From positions 62,001-126,000 of the forward strand of contig NZ_FXAW01000001.1 of NCBI RefSeq assembly GCF_900177665.1: 64,000 nt of DNA, given 5' to 3'. This DNA comes from Marivirga sericea. Lineage in GTDB: Bacteria > Bacteroidota > Bacteroidia > Cytophagales > Cyclobacteriaceae. A program made the position numbers and the translations under genes. Positions 53,045 through 63,096 of the stretch are shown piece by piece. Numbering within the stretch: position 1 is the stretch's first letter; each line of letters starts with the position of its first letter. The notes beneath the pieces are model-generated. The model worked only from the letters and a program-made list of their open reading frames with translations. It made no database searches and had not been told where the DNA came from.

Positions 53045-55498
53045 ATGCTTAAAAACTATATAAAAATCGCTTTCCGTAACTTAATCAAACATAAGTTATA
53101 TACAGGAATTAATGTCATTGGGCTCTCGCTGGGTTTAGGTATCAGTATTTTGTTATTTATTTTTATCCAAGATGAGTTCTCCTTTGATAAATTTCATGAA
53201 AGGGGAGACCAGATTGCACGTGTGTTGTGGGAGGAAGAAGTTCAGCCAGGAGAAGTTTCTCTATCGGCCTCTGCACCCATGGCGGCTCCCAATGCAATAA
53301 AGTCTAGTTTTGAAGAAGTAGTAGGGACCTCTCATGTTATTTCCACTAGTAATTTAACTAAAACTGAGGGAGAAAATGCATTGCTGCAACAAACCACTAT
53401 TGTAGGGCCTGATTTCTTAAAGATGTTTTCTTTTCCTGTGTTAAAGGGTAGTGAAAACCCTTTGGAAGACAAGTATTCTGTTGCAATCACTGAAAGTACG
53501 GCAAAGAAATTTTTTGGCCGGGAGAACCCTCTTGGGAGATCTCTACTGATTCAATTAGGAAAGACCTATGAAGCTTACGAAGTCAAAGCTGTTTTAGCAG
53601 ACCCGCCCGTGAATTCCAGCATCAATTTCGGATTATTGATTTCCGATCAAAATTTGAGTACCTACATTGGCCAACAAGGGCTGGAGAGCTGGTTTAATAA
53701 CTATGGTGAGAGCTATGTATGGCTAAAGGAAGGCTATAGTCTAAAATCACTAGAGGAAAAGTTTCCTAACATGATCATTAGTGGGATTGGTCAAGAGCAG
53801 TATGATGAAGCAACTTATGCCCTCTATTTGCAACCAATTAAAGAAGCGCATTTAAATCCGGATATCAGTGGTGGTAGCATGGCCGTCACAGATCCTCAAT
53901 TGCTGTGGATTCTATTTAGTGTAGCCCTTATGATCATGTTGATTGCCTGTATCAATTTTACCACTTTGGCCATAGGCCGGTCAGCAACACGCGCCAAGGA
54001 AGTTGGGGTTAGAAAGACCATGGGAGCTGCTTATAAACAGCTTTTCGGTCAATTCATGACGGAATCTTTGATTCTGACCATTGTTTCAACCCTACTAGGT
54101 ACCTTGATCGCTCAGTTACTATTACCAGTTTTTAATGATTTATTTGAGAAGTCATTGGTCATCAGTTATTCTCTAACCCAAGTCTCGATTATCCTGGGAT
54201 TGATGCTTCTAATCACCATTGTGGCAGGATCCTATCCGGCTCTATTCTTGTCTAACTTAAAGCCTATACAAGTGCTGAAAGGCAGAATGAGTGTCAATTT
54301 TGGAAAGCATAATTTGCGAAAGACTTTAGTAGGTGTTCAATTCTTTATTTCCCTTTTCTTAGTGGCTTGTACCTTAATTATGTATCAGCAAATGAAGAAA
54401 ATCAATACCTATGATTTAGGTTTTTCATCTGACAATATACTCGAAGTAAAAGTACCGCTAGTTTCTTCAGGTGGAGGTTTTGGTTCTGGGATCAAGATGT
54501 CATTTGAGAAAGCCAATCGGTATAAGCAAGCCATCAAAAAACGAGAAGGTATTGCTAATGCAGGTATAGCCATGAGTACTTATGGGAATAATAGTTGGTG
54601 GAATGCCGGTTTTCCACAAGATGACGGTACTACCTTTTACTATCGATTCAACATTATTGACACAGACTATGCAAATGTATTAGGGTACGAATTTAAGGAA
54701 GGGAGAAATCTTTCTACAGAATTTCCTTCTGATAGTACTGCATTTATTATCAATGAAACCTTCGCAAGGGCAGCAAAGATGGAAAGCCCTTTGCAAGCAC
54801 AAGTAGGCAGCCCGGGCAGTTATGATGATCACCGAATTGTAGGGGTTGTAAAGGATTTTCACCATGCCGCATTATACTCCGAAATTGAACCAGTGATGAT
54901 GGCCATGAGCCCGGATGTGGGTCTTTCAGGTATAAATACATTAAACATACCGGGAGGAATGAGTCCTACGGTATTTGTGAAAGCTGGCAGCAATGATTAT
55001 GAGGAAGTGCTTTCGAGCCTAAAAGACGAATGGGTGAATTTATTTCCTGATGAGCCATTTGATTATAAATTTTTCGATGAGTCTATTCAACAACAATATG
55101 AAGCCGATCAACGATTAGGGAAAATGATTGCCATGGCCGCTATTATCGCCATTATCATAGCATCTATGGGCTTATTTGCTTTAGCTTCACTAGCTATCAC
55201 GGGTCGCTTAAAGGAGATTGGGATTCGAAAAGTGATGGGTGCCAGTCCAGCTAATATCTCTCTGATGTTTAATAAGGAATTCTTGAAAATCACCACAATA
55301 GGTATTGTTTTGGCCTTGCCTGTCAGTTATTGGCTTATGAGCAAATGGTTGGATCAGTTTGAAGTGAAAGCGGTTCCCGGCCTGGGTGTATTGATTACGA
55401 CTGTCCTTCTAGGATTGATATTCACCATCACCATAGTCTCCTTTCAAACGATTAAAGCGAGCTATATGAACCCTGTGAAAAGTTTGAAGGAGGAATAA
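53045..55498 (+). CDS. MacB/FtsX-type permease 3
   Basis: 817 residues. Start MLKNYIKIAFRNLIKHKLYT; core 1 has IACINFTTLAIGRSATRAKE and VGVRKTMGAAYKQLFGQFMT; core 2 has ASMGLFALASLAITGRLKEI and GIRKVMGASPANISLMFNKE; end NPVKSLKEE. It lies 23 bases after permease 2, within one transcript. The second periplasmic part is longer than in the other copies. Confidence 0.92.
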   Translation: MLKNYIKIAFRNLIKHKLYTGINVIGLSLGLGISILLFIFIQDEFSFDKFHERGDQIARVLWEEEVQPGEVSLSASAPMAAPNAIKSSFEEVVGTSHVISTSNLTKTEGENALLQQTTIVGPDFLKMFSFPVLKGSENPLEDKYSVAITESTAKKFFGRENPLGRSLLIQLGKTYEAYEVKAVLADPPVNSSINFGLLISDQNLSTYIGQQGLESWFNNYGESYVWLKEGYSLKSLEEKFPNMIISGIGQEQYDEATYALYLQPIKEAHLNPDISGGSMAVTDPQLLWILFSVALMIMLIACINFTTLAIGRSATRAKEVGVRKTMGAAYKQLFGQFMTESLILTIVSTLLGTLIAQLLLPVFNDLFEKSLVISYSLTQVSIILGLMLLITIVAGSYPALFLSNLKPIQVLKGRMSVNFGKHNLRKTLVGVQFFISLFLVACTLIMYQQMKKINTYDLGFSSDNILEVKVPLVSSGGGFGSGIKMSFEKANRYKQAIKKREGIANAGIAMSTYGNNSWWNAGFPQDDGTTFYYRFNIIDTDYANVLGYEFKEGRNLSTEFPSDSTAFIINETFARAAKMESPLQAQVGSPGSYDDHRIVGVVKDFHHAALYSEIEPVMMAMSPDVGLSGINTLNIPGGMSPTVFVKAGSNDYEEVLSSLKDEWVNLFPDEPFDYKFFDESIQQQYEADQRLGKMIAMAAIIAIIIASMGLFALASLAITGRLKEIGIRKVMGASPANISLMFNKEFLKITTIGIVLALPVSYWLMSKWLDQFEVKAVPGLGVLITTVLLGLIFTITIVSFQTIKASYMNPVKSLKEE

Positions 55499-55531
55499 TC
55501 AATTTTCTACACACTCTTAAAGAAAAAGAAA

Positions 55532-57979
55532 ATGTTCAAAAACTATCTAAAAATCGCCTGGAGAAACCTTATTAAAAATAAGCTTTATTCCATTATCAAT
55601 ATTACGGGTTTATCAGTAGGTGTAGCCTGTAGTATGCTGATTTTCTTGTATGTTTCAAATGAGCTTTCTTACGATGAATTTCATGAAAATCGCATTTTTA
55701 GGGCGACTAGAGACTTAAAGATTGGGGACAATGAAGCCAGTTTTCCCTTTACACCGGCTCCTTTAGCTTCGGTTTTAAATAATGAAATACCCGAGGTGAA
55801 TCAGGCGATAAGAATTAGAACTTCAGGGTCTTATTTAGTGAAGCGCGCAGATTCTGATGAGTCTTTCAAAGAAGAAGGACTGATGTTCGTTGATTCGGGA
55901 TTTTTTAAGGTGTTTAGCTTTCCTCTTTTAGAAGGAAAACCAGAAAGCCAGTTTAACGGTCCAAATACTATAGCGATAAGTAAGCGGATGGCAAATAAGT
56001 ACTTCCCTAACCAAAGTGCCATAAATAAATCTTTGATTTTAGATGGAGAAGATAGGTATATGATCACAGGTGTTTTTGAGGACTTTCCATCAAATTCTCA
56101 TTTTCAGGCTGACTTTTTGATGTCAATGGCCAACCTCAGCAGAGCTCAAAACACATCCTTTACCAGTAATAATTTTTACACCTATTTTACTGTGGATGAT
56201 AATGTGGATCCAAAGGCACTGCAAACTAAAATTAATGAGGCGGTAAATGTCTATTTAGAACCGGAAATCATGAGGTTTATGGGGAAAAGCTTGCAGGAGC
56301 TTGAGGCCCTTGGAAATTATTATGTGGTTGAAGTTACAGCACTCAAGGACGTCTATTTGAATTCCGATTTTACAATAGATATCGGGTTGATGGGGAATAA
56401 GGACTACATCTATCTATTTGCTGCTATTGCTATTTTCATTATCATTTTGGCCTGCATTAATTTCATGAACTTATCCACTGCTCGTTCATCTAATCGCTCC
56501 AAGGAAATAGGAGTAAGAAAGGCCTTAGGCTCGAGAAAATTAAATTTGATTAGGCAGTTTCTAGTGGAATCTATCATGGTGAGTTTTATATCCTTCTTAG
56601 TGGGTATATTGTTAGTGATCTTGGTTTTGCCAGTTTTCAATAATATTACTGGTAAGACTTTAGTAATGCCTGATGTCAATTTGCTATTTATTGGGGGCTT
56701 GTTTGTGCTGGCCTTGTTTGTAGGGCTCTTAGCCGGGCTTTACCCAGCATTTTATTTGAGTTCCTTTAAACCAGTTGAAACGCTAAAAGGAAAGGTATCA
56801 TTAGGGTCTGGTAATGCTTTTATTAGAAGTGGCTTAGTGGTCTTTCAATTTTTCATAAGTATTCTACTGATTATTGGGACTATAGCGATCTACCAACAAA
56901 TCAACTTTATTCAAAATAAGGAATTAGGCTTTAAAAAGGAGCGTGTATTGCTGGTAAATGATGCTTATATGCTAAATGAGCAAAGGCAAGCATTTAAAAA
57001 AGAAGTGCAGAAGCTCCCTAATGTAGCAGCAGCATCTTATAGTGGCTTTTTACCCGTTAGCGGGTATAATCGAAGTGATAATACCTTTTGGCGTGAAGGG
57101 CAGCCACCTACTCAAGATAATGTCGTAGGTACTCAAATTTGGTCAGTTGATCATAATTATTTGGAGACCTACCAAATGGATTTAATATGGGGACGCGATT
57201 TCAAGCCCGACCTTGCATCCGATTCTTCTGCTGTAATTATTAATGAAGCAGCTTTTCGAGCTTTTGGCTTTACGGATATGGAGGCAATTAATCACATACA
57301 GACCAATGCATTTGATGAGGAGACAGGACAGTTTTCTAACGAAAAATTTGATACCTATAGAGTGTTAGGAGTAGTAAAGGATTTTCATTACGAGTCACTG
57401 AAAAATGATATTGGCCCACTGGCCTTCCAATTAAATGATAACAGTAGTGTATTAGCTGTTCAATTGAAAACGAATGATATTCAATCTTCATTAAAAGGCA
57501 TTGAAGGAGTATGGAACCAGTTTGGGTCCAACTTACCCTTTAGTTATAATTTCTTAGATGCGGAATTTAATGATATGTATAATTCAGAGATTCGGCTTAG
57601 TAAAATTTTCACTGTATTCGCGGGTCTGGCCATTATGATCGGTTGCTTGGGGTTATTCGCTTTGGCCTCCTTTATGGCAGAGCAGCGTACTAAAGAAATA
57701 GGGATCAGAAAAGTGTTAGGAGCAAGTATCAATGGAATAGTTTTTATGCTGTCCAAGCAATTTTCAAAGCTGGTGGTGATCGCCTTCCTGATTGCGGTGC
57801 CATTGGCATGGTGGGGCATTTCAAGCTGGCTGGAAAGTTATACCTACAGAATCTCAATTGGATGGGAATTGTTTGCGCTATCCGGAATAGCGGCTTTTGT
57901 TATTGCCTGGATCACGGTTGCTTATCATTCCACTAAAGTGGCATTGAGCAATCCTGCCAAAGTGTTAAAAAGCGAGTAG
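55532..57979 (+). CDS. MacB/FtsX-type permease 4
   Basis: 815 residues. Start MFKNYLKIAWRNLIKNKLYS; core 1 has LACINFMNLSTARSSNRSKE and IGVRKALGSRKLNLIRQFLV; core 2 has CLGLFALASFMAEQRTKEIG and IRKVLGASINGIVFMLSKQF; end NPAKVLKSE. It is 33 bases after permease 3. By its core it groups with permease 2, but the periplasmic domain is distinct. Confidence 0.92.
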   Translation: MFKNYLKIAWRNLIKNKLYSIINITGLSVGVACSMLIFLYVSNELSYDEFHENRIFRATRDLKIGDNEASFPFTPAPLASVLNNEIPEVNQAIRIRTSGSYLVKRADSDESFKEEGLMFVDSGFFKVFSFPLLEGKPESQFNGPNTIAISKRMANKYFPNQSAINKSLILDGEDRYMITGVFEDFPSNSHFQADFLMSMANLSRAQNTSFTSNNFYTYFTVDDNVDPKALQTKINEAVNVYLEPEIMRFMGKSLQELEALGNYYVVEVTALKDVYLNSDFTIDIGLMGNKDYIYLFAAIAIFIIILACINFMNLSTARSSNRSKEIGVRKALGSRKLNLIRQFLVESIMVSFISFLVGILLVILVLPVFNNITGKTLVMPDVNLLFIGGLFVLALFVGLLAGLYPAFYLSSFKPVETLKGKVSLGSGNAFIRSGLVVFQFFISILLIIGTIAIYQQINFIQNKELGFKKERVLLVNDAYMLNEQRQAFKKEVQKLPNVAAASYSGFLPVSGYNRSDNTFWREGQPPTQDNVVGTQIWSVDHNYLETYQMDLIWGRDFKPDLASDSSAVIINEAAFRAFGFTDMEAINHIQTNAFDEETGQFSNEKFDTYRVLGVVKDFHYESLKNDIGPLAFQLNDNSSVLAVQLKTNDIQSSLKGIEGVWNQFGSNLPFSYNFLDAEFNDMYNSEIRLSKIFTVFAGLAIMIGCLGLFALASFMAEQRTKEIGIRKVLGASINGIVFMLSKQFSKLVVIAFLIAVPLAWWGISSWLESYTYRISIGWELFALSGIAAFVIAWITVAYHSTKVALSNPAKVLKSE

Positions 57980-58008
57980 TATTAAAATACACATTTAGAA
58001 ATGAGCGC

Positions 58009-60411
58009 ATGCTGAAAAATCACTTAAAAATAGCATTTAGAAATATTAGAAAGTTTGGGCTTAGGTCCTTCATTCATGTCATTGGACTTTCCATTGGAAT
58101 AGCAGCTTGCTTTGTTGTATATAACTTAGTGAGCTATGAATATAGTTTCGACACTCATCAAGAGGATCGCGATCGAATTTATAGAATCACCTCTGTAACG
58201 GGTAATGGACAGGAAGAGTGGCCTAATCCGGGAGCTCCCATTCCGCTGGTAGAAGCCGTTCGAAATGAACTGTCTGCAGCAGAAGAAGTAGTTCCTATTT
58301 TTAGTGCTTACAGATTTCTGGTGGAGTCAGCGGATGAAACTGAAAACTTTGGAATCAGTACAAAGGTGGTATTTGCTGATGAAAAATACTTTTCGCTTTT
58401 CGAATATAATTGGTTAGCAGGTTCTCCTTCTAGTGCTTTAGATCAACCTAATACGGTTGTCCTAACAAATTCCGTGGCTAAAAAATATTTTGGTGAGCAG
58501 CCTTTAAACGAGATTTTAGGGAATGAATTAGTCTACACCGACAGCTTGCGTGTAGTGGTGACTGGAGTAGTAGAAGACGTTAAACAAAAAACGGATTTAA
58601 TTTTTACGGATTTCATATCCTATGAGACGCTATTGAGCAATAAAGAGATTAGAGCTCGAAGGAATGTAGATGACTGGGGATCCGTAAGTTCAAATGCTCA
58701 GCTTTTTGTCAAGCTTGGTGCAGATCAGAAAGAGAAAGCAGAGCATGAGTTGCTTGCGATTAAAGAAAAATACGTTGAGTCTGATGGCAACTGGACGACC
58801 AATTTTGAATTTGAGTCATTTGAGGATTTACATTTTTCGGATACATTCAGTGGAAATTCAGCTGATAGAAGCACTTTAAACGGCTTGATTATAATTGGTT
58901 TCTTTATTCTGTTTATTGCTTGTATCAATTTTATCAATCTTGAAACTGCTCAGGCTAAATTGAGGTCGAAAGAAGTTGGAGTTAGAAAAACCTTGGGTAG
59001 CTCTAGAAAACAGCTGATTACTCAGTTTTTGGTAGAGACTTATGTGATTATACTCTTAGCCATTATTGGGGCTGCATTACTAAGTCAGTTGGCTACATCG
59101 TACTTTCAAGAGGTTCTTCCTGCAGATTTTAAATTCGATTATTGGAATATCAATAATGCCCTATTTTTGATCGTACTTTCTATAGTGGTGTTGCTATTGT
59201 CTGGTTTTTATCCTTCCATGATTCTTTCTGGCTATAGCCCAATAAAAGCAATGAAGGATAAGTCAATAGGGCATCGGAAGTCTAATTTTCAATATTTCTT
59301 AAGAAAAAATCTGATTGTATTCCAGTTCGGATCCTCCATTGCTTTTATCATTGTCGTTTTAGCCATAAATTCTCAGATTGATTTCCTTTTAAATCGAAAT
59401 ATAGGCTTTAATAAAGAAGCTGTTTTGCATATTTCTACACCCTTTCAGGGGACTTTAGACAAAACCAAATTACTAAAAAACGAATTGGAAGCAATTGCTG
59501 GAGTGGAAAAAGTCAGCTTAAGCAGCGATATGATGATTTCTGGATCATTGTGGACTAGCACGGTCGAACATGATTTAAATGGTGCTCCTGAAGAAGTAAG
59601 CATGCAATTTAAAACTGCTGATACCAGTTATCTGTCCTTGTATGAAGTTCCGATTTTAGCAGGAAGAAATTATACATTAGATCAATCTGAAATTGTCATT
59701 AACGAGGCGGCCGTAGAAAAGCTGGGATTAGAAAGTGCTCATGCTGCTCTTGGCAAGCAAGTAGAATATGATAGTATGTATCTTTCGGTTGTGGGAGTGA
59801 TCCCTAACATCCACACCCAATCTATGCATCAAGCCATTAGACCCATGATGCTGGGCTATGATGAGCGGAACTTATTTACAGTCAATACTAAGCTTGCTCC
59901 AAATGTAGATCTAAAAGCTAGTGTGGATGCCATGCAGCAGGCTTTTAAGAAAATTTATCCGAATGAAACAAGAAAATTTCAATTTTTGGATGAGACTGTT
60001 GAGCAATTTTATACAAGTGAAGTCCGATTGAGAAAAGTACTGCTTTTTGCTACTGTGATAGCCATTCTGATTAGTTGTTTGGGATTGTTTGGTTTAGCTT
60101 CTTTCACCATTGCGCAGCGAACCAAAGAAATTAGCATTCGAAAAGTTATGGGTGCCTCACTTTCCAATATACTCGTGCTGATTTCGAAGGAGTATGTGGT
60201 CCTTATCGGCTTGGCATTTCTTTTGGCTGTTTATCCGGCTTGGTATTTTATCAGCAACTGGTTAAATGATTTCCAATTTAGGATAGAAATGCCACTGGGT
60301 ATTTACTTCATATCAGGAATAATCGCTTTTGTATTGAGTATAAGTATTGTTTCTCTTCATACGTGGAAAGCAGCAAACAGAAACCCCGCAAAAGTTTTAA
60401 AGGATGAGTAA
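58009..60411 (+). CDS. MacB/FtsX-type permease 5 (paralogue of permease 1)
   Basis: 800 residues. Start MLKNHLKIAFRNIRKFGLRS; core 1 has IACINFINLETAQAKLRSKE and VGVRKTLGSSRKQLITQFLV; core 2 has CLGLFGLASFTIAQRTKEIS and IRKVMGASLSNILVLISKEY; end NPAKVLKDE. Similarity to permease 1 runs through both periplasmic parts as well (DTSYLSLYEVPILAGR versus DTSYLRLHEVPLLAGR). It therefore arose by duplication, with three other permeases now in between. Confidence 0.92.
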   Translation: MLKNHLKIAFRNIRKFGLRSFIHVIGLSIGIAACFVVYNLVSYEYSFDTHQEDRDRIYRITSVTGNGQEEWPNPGAPIPLVEAVRNELSAAEEVVPIFSAYRFLVESADETENFGISTKVVFADEKYFSLFEYNWLAGSPSSALDQPNTVVLTNSVAKKYFGEQPLNEILGNELVYTDSLRVVVTGVVEDVKQKTDLIFTDFISYETLLSNKEIRARRNVDDWGSVSSNAQLFVKLGADQKEKAEHELLAIKEKYVESDGNWTTNFEFESFEDLHFSDTFSGNSADRSTLNGLIIIGFFILFIACINFINLETAQAKLRSKEVGVRKTLGSSRKQLITQFLVETYVIILLAIIGAALLSQLATSYFQEVLPADFKFDYWNINNALFLIVLSIVVLLLSGFYPSMILSGYSPIKAMKDKSIGHRKSNFQYFLRKNLIVFQFGSSIAFIIVVLAINSQIDFLLNRNIGFNKEAVLHISTPFQGTLDKTKLLKNELEAIAGVEKVSLSSDMMISGSLWTSTVEHDLNGAPEEVSMQFKTADTSYLSLYEVPILAGRNYTLDQSEIVINEAAVEKLGLESAHAALGKQVEYDSMYLSVVGVIPNIHTQSMHQAIRPMMLGYDERNLFTVNTKLAPNVDLKASVDAMQQAFKKIYPNETRKFQFLDETVEQFYTSEVRLRKVLLFATVIAILISCLGLFGLASFTIAQRTKEISIRKVMGASLSNILVLISKEYVVLIGLAFLLAVYPAWYFISNWLNDFQFRIEMPLGIYFISGIIAFVLSISIVSLHTWKAANRNPAKVLKDE

Positions 60412-60459
60412 TGTAGGTCCTTTTGCTAAAGTAATTAAACAGTATTTTAAGTCGCAATC

Positions 60460-62895
60460 ATGATTATATATTTCATAAAACTGGCCTACAGGAATTTTAA
60501 GAGGAATTGGATTTTCTCCATGATCAATATATTGGGGCTTGGCATTGCTTTGGCCTCCTGCATTTTAATCTACGAATATGTTTCTAAGGAGTGGAGTTAT
60601 GATAAATTCCACACCAATTATGAAAGAATTTTTCGAATTCAGCAAACGACTGAAACCTCAGATCAACAGAAGAGAGAAAGTGCTACTACTTTTTCTGCTG
60701 TAGCTACCGAACTCAATACTTCCTACGCTTCTATTGAATCATTTACACGGATTCATATTCCCCCTGGTGATGCTGTTTTGCAATACGAAGACAAATTTTT
60801 TAGAGAAGAAGGACTCTTAGGGGTGGATACTTCTTTTTTTGATATTTTTAATTTTGCCTTTAAGTACGGAAATGCAACCACTGCCTTGAATTATAATAAT
60901 GCGGTAGTGCTTACAGAAATAGTAGCGAAGAAGTATTTCGGAGATAGCAATCCTGTCGGAAAGGAAATTGAAATTGAAGGAGCTTACGGATATTATGAAA
61001 ATGGCAGATATGTAAGAAGAAGCACCCATGTCGTGGGGGGTGTTTTGGAAGAACTACCAAGCAATACACACTTAAAGTTTGATGTTTTAATATCCTTAAA
61101 TCTATATTATAATCTCGAACAACAGTTATCAAATTGGGGAGATAGCTTCTATACTTACGTAAAATTAAAGAATTTGTCAAAGCAGCCTTACATAGCAGAA
61201 GAATTGGATGCTATTGTTACAAAATACAGATCTGATAATAATATGAAGCTTGAATTGCAAAGAATGCAAGCTATTCACTTAGCATCTAACCTAACGAATG
61301 AGATTGCCTTAAATGGAAGCGAAAGCTTAACCTGGATCATTACCATTATAGCTGTACTTATTCTCGTAATCGCTTCAACCAATTATGTCAATTTTTCGAT
61401 CGCTCGATCAATCGATCGGACCAAAGAGGTAGGAATTCGCAAAATTTATTGGGCGAACTCTACTCAACTATTCTTTCAGTTGCTAATCGAATCCTTTTTA
61501 ATTAATGCTTTTGCTTTACTAGCAGCTTGCCTGTTGATTATAGTGACTCAACCTATCCTAGCTGATTTGCTTGAGATTGATTTGCTCCAGAAATTATATA
61601 ATCTTCAGTTTCAGATTCTTCTGTTCGGTTTGCTAGTAATAGGTACTCTATTTTCAGGCTTTTACCCCGCCTTTTATATTTCAAGACTTCAAGTAGATAA
61701 CGCACTAAATAATGCTATCAAAAAACCAAAAGGCCAGTTGCGAAAAGTACTCGTTACCTTTCAGTTTGCTTGCTCTGTTTTAGCAATTGGCAGCACCTTA
61801 ATTTTATATCAGCAAATGAACTTTATGAAAAGTAAAGACTTGGGAATTGATATTGATAAAACCCTAGTGATTAATGGCCCCAATATTAACACAGGAAATG
61901 ATTCTATTTATAATTCAAAAGTAAACACATTTAAAATTGAAGCCAACAAGTTGAGCGGTATTGACGGAGTTACACTAGCCAATTTTATTCCTGGGAAAGA
62001 AATAAGGGGAAAGGCGAGAGGTTATGTTCGAAGGCTTGGAGTGAATGAGGACCAGGCTGGGACTTACGCATTTTCACAAGTCGACTTAGATTTCTTACCG
62101 AGCTTCAATATTGAAGTGTTGGCAGGAAGGACTTTTAATAAATCCTCAGGATCCGATTTGAATTTTAAGAATTCTGTAATCATCAATAAAGAGGCTAGCG
62201 AGTTATTAGGTTTTTCTACGCCCGAGGAAGCCTTGGGAGAAAAAATTTATTATAGAATTAATTCAACGCCAACAATTATAGGGGTGGTTGATAATTTTCA
62301 TCAATATGCGATGGATCAGCGTTATCAACCGATTATTTTCGAAGGTAAAATTGATCCTGAAAAGTATTATTATCTTAAATTATCTGAAAAGATTAACCAC
62401 AGCAGTTTGCTAAATTTGCAATCAATTTGGAGCAATAATTTCCCCGGGAATCCTTTCAATTACTTTTATTTAGATCAATATTATAACCGACAGTACGAAA
62501 GAGATGACCTTTTTATGAAAGCTTTTGTTCTATTTGCAGGACTTTCTATTTTAGTTGCAACCATTGGCTTTTTCGGGTTAATTTATTACACCGCTTCAAG
62601 CAAAGTCCAAGAAATTGGCATCAGGAAAATCTTAGGTGCTGAAAGATGGGATATTAGCATCTTTCTTAGTAAAGATATATCTATTATGATATGTTTGGCT
62701 ACCATCATTTCTCTACCGATTTTGTATTATTTTTCATCAAATTGGCTGCTGAATTATGCCTTTAAAATTGATTTAGTGTGGTGGATGTTCGTCATTCCAA
62801 TTCTGCTCTTAGTTGCCATTGCGGCTATGGTCATTATAGTCCAAACCTTAAGAGTCTACAATATAAATCCCTCCATTACTTTGAAAGAGGAATGA
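60460..62895 (+). CDS. MacB/FtsX-type permease 6 (diverged)
   Basis: 811 residues. Start MIIYFIKLAYRNFKRNWIFS lacks the usual LKNYIKIA opening. Core 1 has STNYVNFSIARSIDRTKEVG and IRKIYWANSTQLFFQLLIES; core 2 has TIGFFGLIYYTASSKVQEIG and IRKILGAERWDISIFLSKDI; end NPSITLKEE. It is the most diverged of the series. The 62896-63096 gap after it contains the GCCCGAAATCGGGC palindrome. Confidence 0.9.
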   Translation: MIIYFIKLAYRNFKRNWIFSMINILGLGIALASCILIYEYVSKEWSYDKFHTNYERIFRIQQTTETSDQQKRESATTFSAVATELNTSYASIESFTRIHIPPGDAVLQYEDKFFREEGLLGVDTSFFDIFNFAFKYGNATTALNYNNAVVLTEIVAKKYFGDSNPVGKEIEIEGAYGYYENGRYVRRSTHVVGGVLEELPSNTHLKFDVLISLNLYYNLEQQLSNWGDSFYTYVKLKNLSKQPYIAEELDAIVTKYRSDNNMKLELQRMQAIHLASNLTNEIALNGSESLTWIITIIAVLILVIASTNYVNFSIARSIDRTKEVGIRKIYWANSTQLFFQLLIESFLINAFALLAACLLIIVTQPILADLLEIDLLQKLYNLQFQILLFGLLVIGTLFSGFYPAFYISRLQVDNALNNAIKKPKGQLRKVLVTFQFACSVLAIGSTLILYQQMNFMKSKDLGIDIDKTLVINGPNINTGNDSIYNSKVNTFKIEANKLSGIDGVTLANFIPGKEIRGKARGYVRRLGVNEDQAGTYAFSQVDLDFLPSFNIEVLAGRTFNKSSGSDLNFKNSVIINKEASELLGFSTPEEALGEKIYYRINSTPTIIGVVDNFHQYAMDQRYQPIIFEGKIDPEKYYYLKLSEKINHSSLLNLQSIWSNNFPGNPFNYFYLDQYYNRQYERDDLFMKAFVLFAGLSILVATIGFFGLIYYTASSKVQEIGIRKILGAERWDISIFLSKDISIMICLATIISLPILYYFSSNWLLNYAFKIDLVWWMFVIPILLLVAIAAMVIIVQTLRVYNINPSITLKEE

Positions 62896-62952
62896 TAGTG
62901 AGTCAAACTCTTACTGATTTAATGGCCACCAAAGTCTTATTAAAATTGAAAT

Positions 62953-62966
62953 GCCCGAAATCGGGC
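62953..62966. repeat. GCCCGAAATCGGGC palindrome
   Basis: Third member of the series at 24014 and 45505, with compensating changes (GCCCG/CGGGC in place of GTCCG/CGGAC) and again followed by GTT. The paired changes indicate that the stem itself is kept. Confidence 0.6.
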
Positions 62967-63096
62967 GTTACAATTACAAATTTGAACATTCATTATCCCA
63001 AAGTCTTCATTTTCAAGTCTTATGGGTACTTTTTATAATATGGCACCTTAATTGGAAAATCAATTAAGATTGAATTTTTTAATAAAAACACTTACC

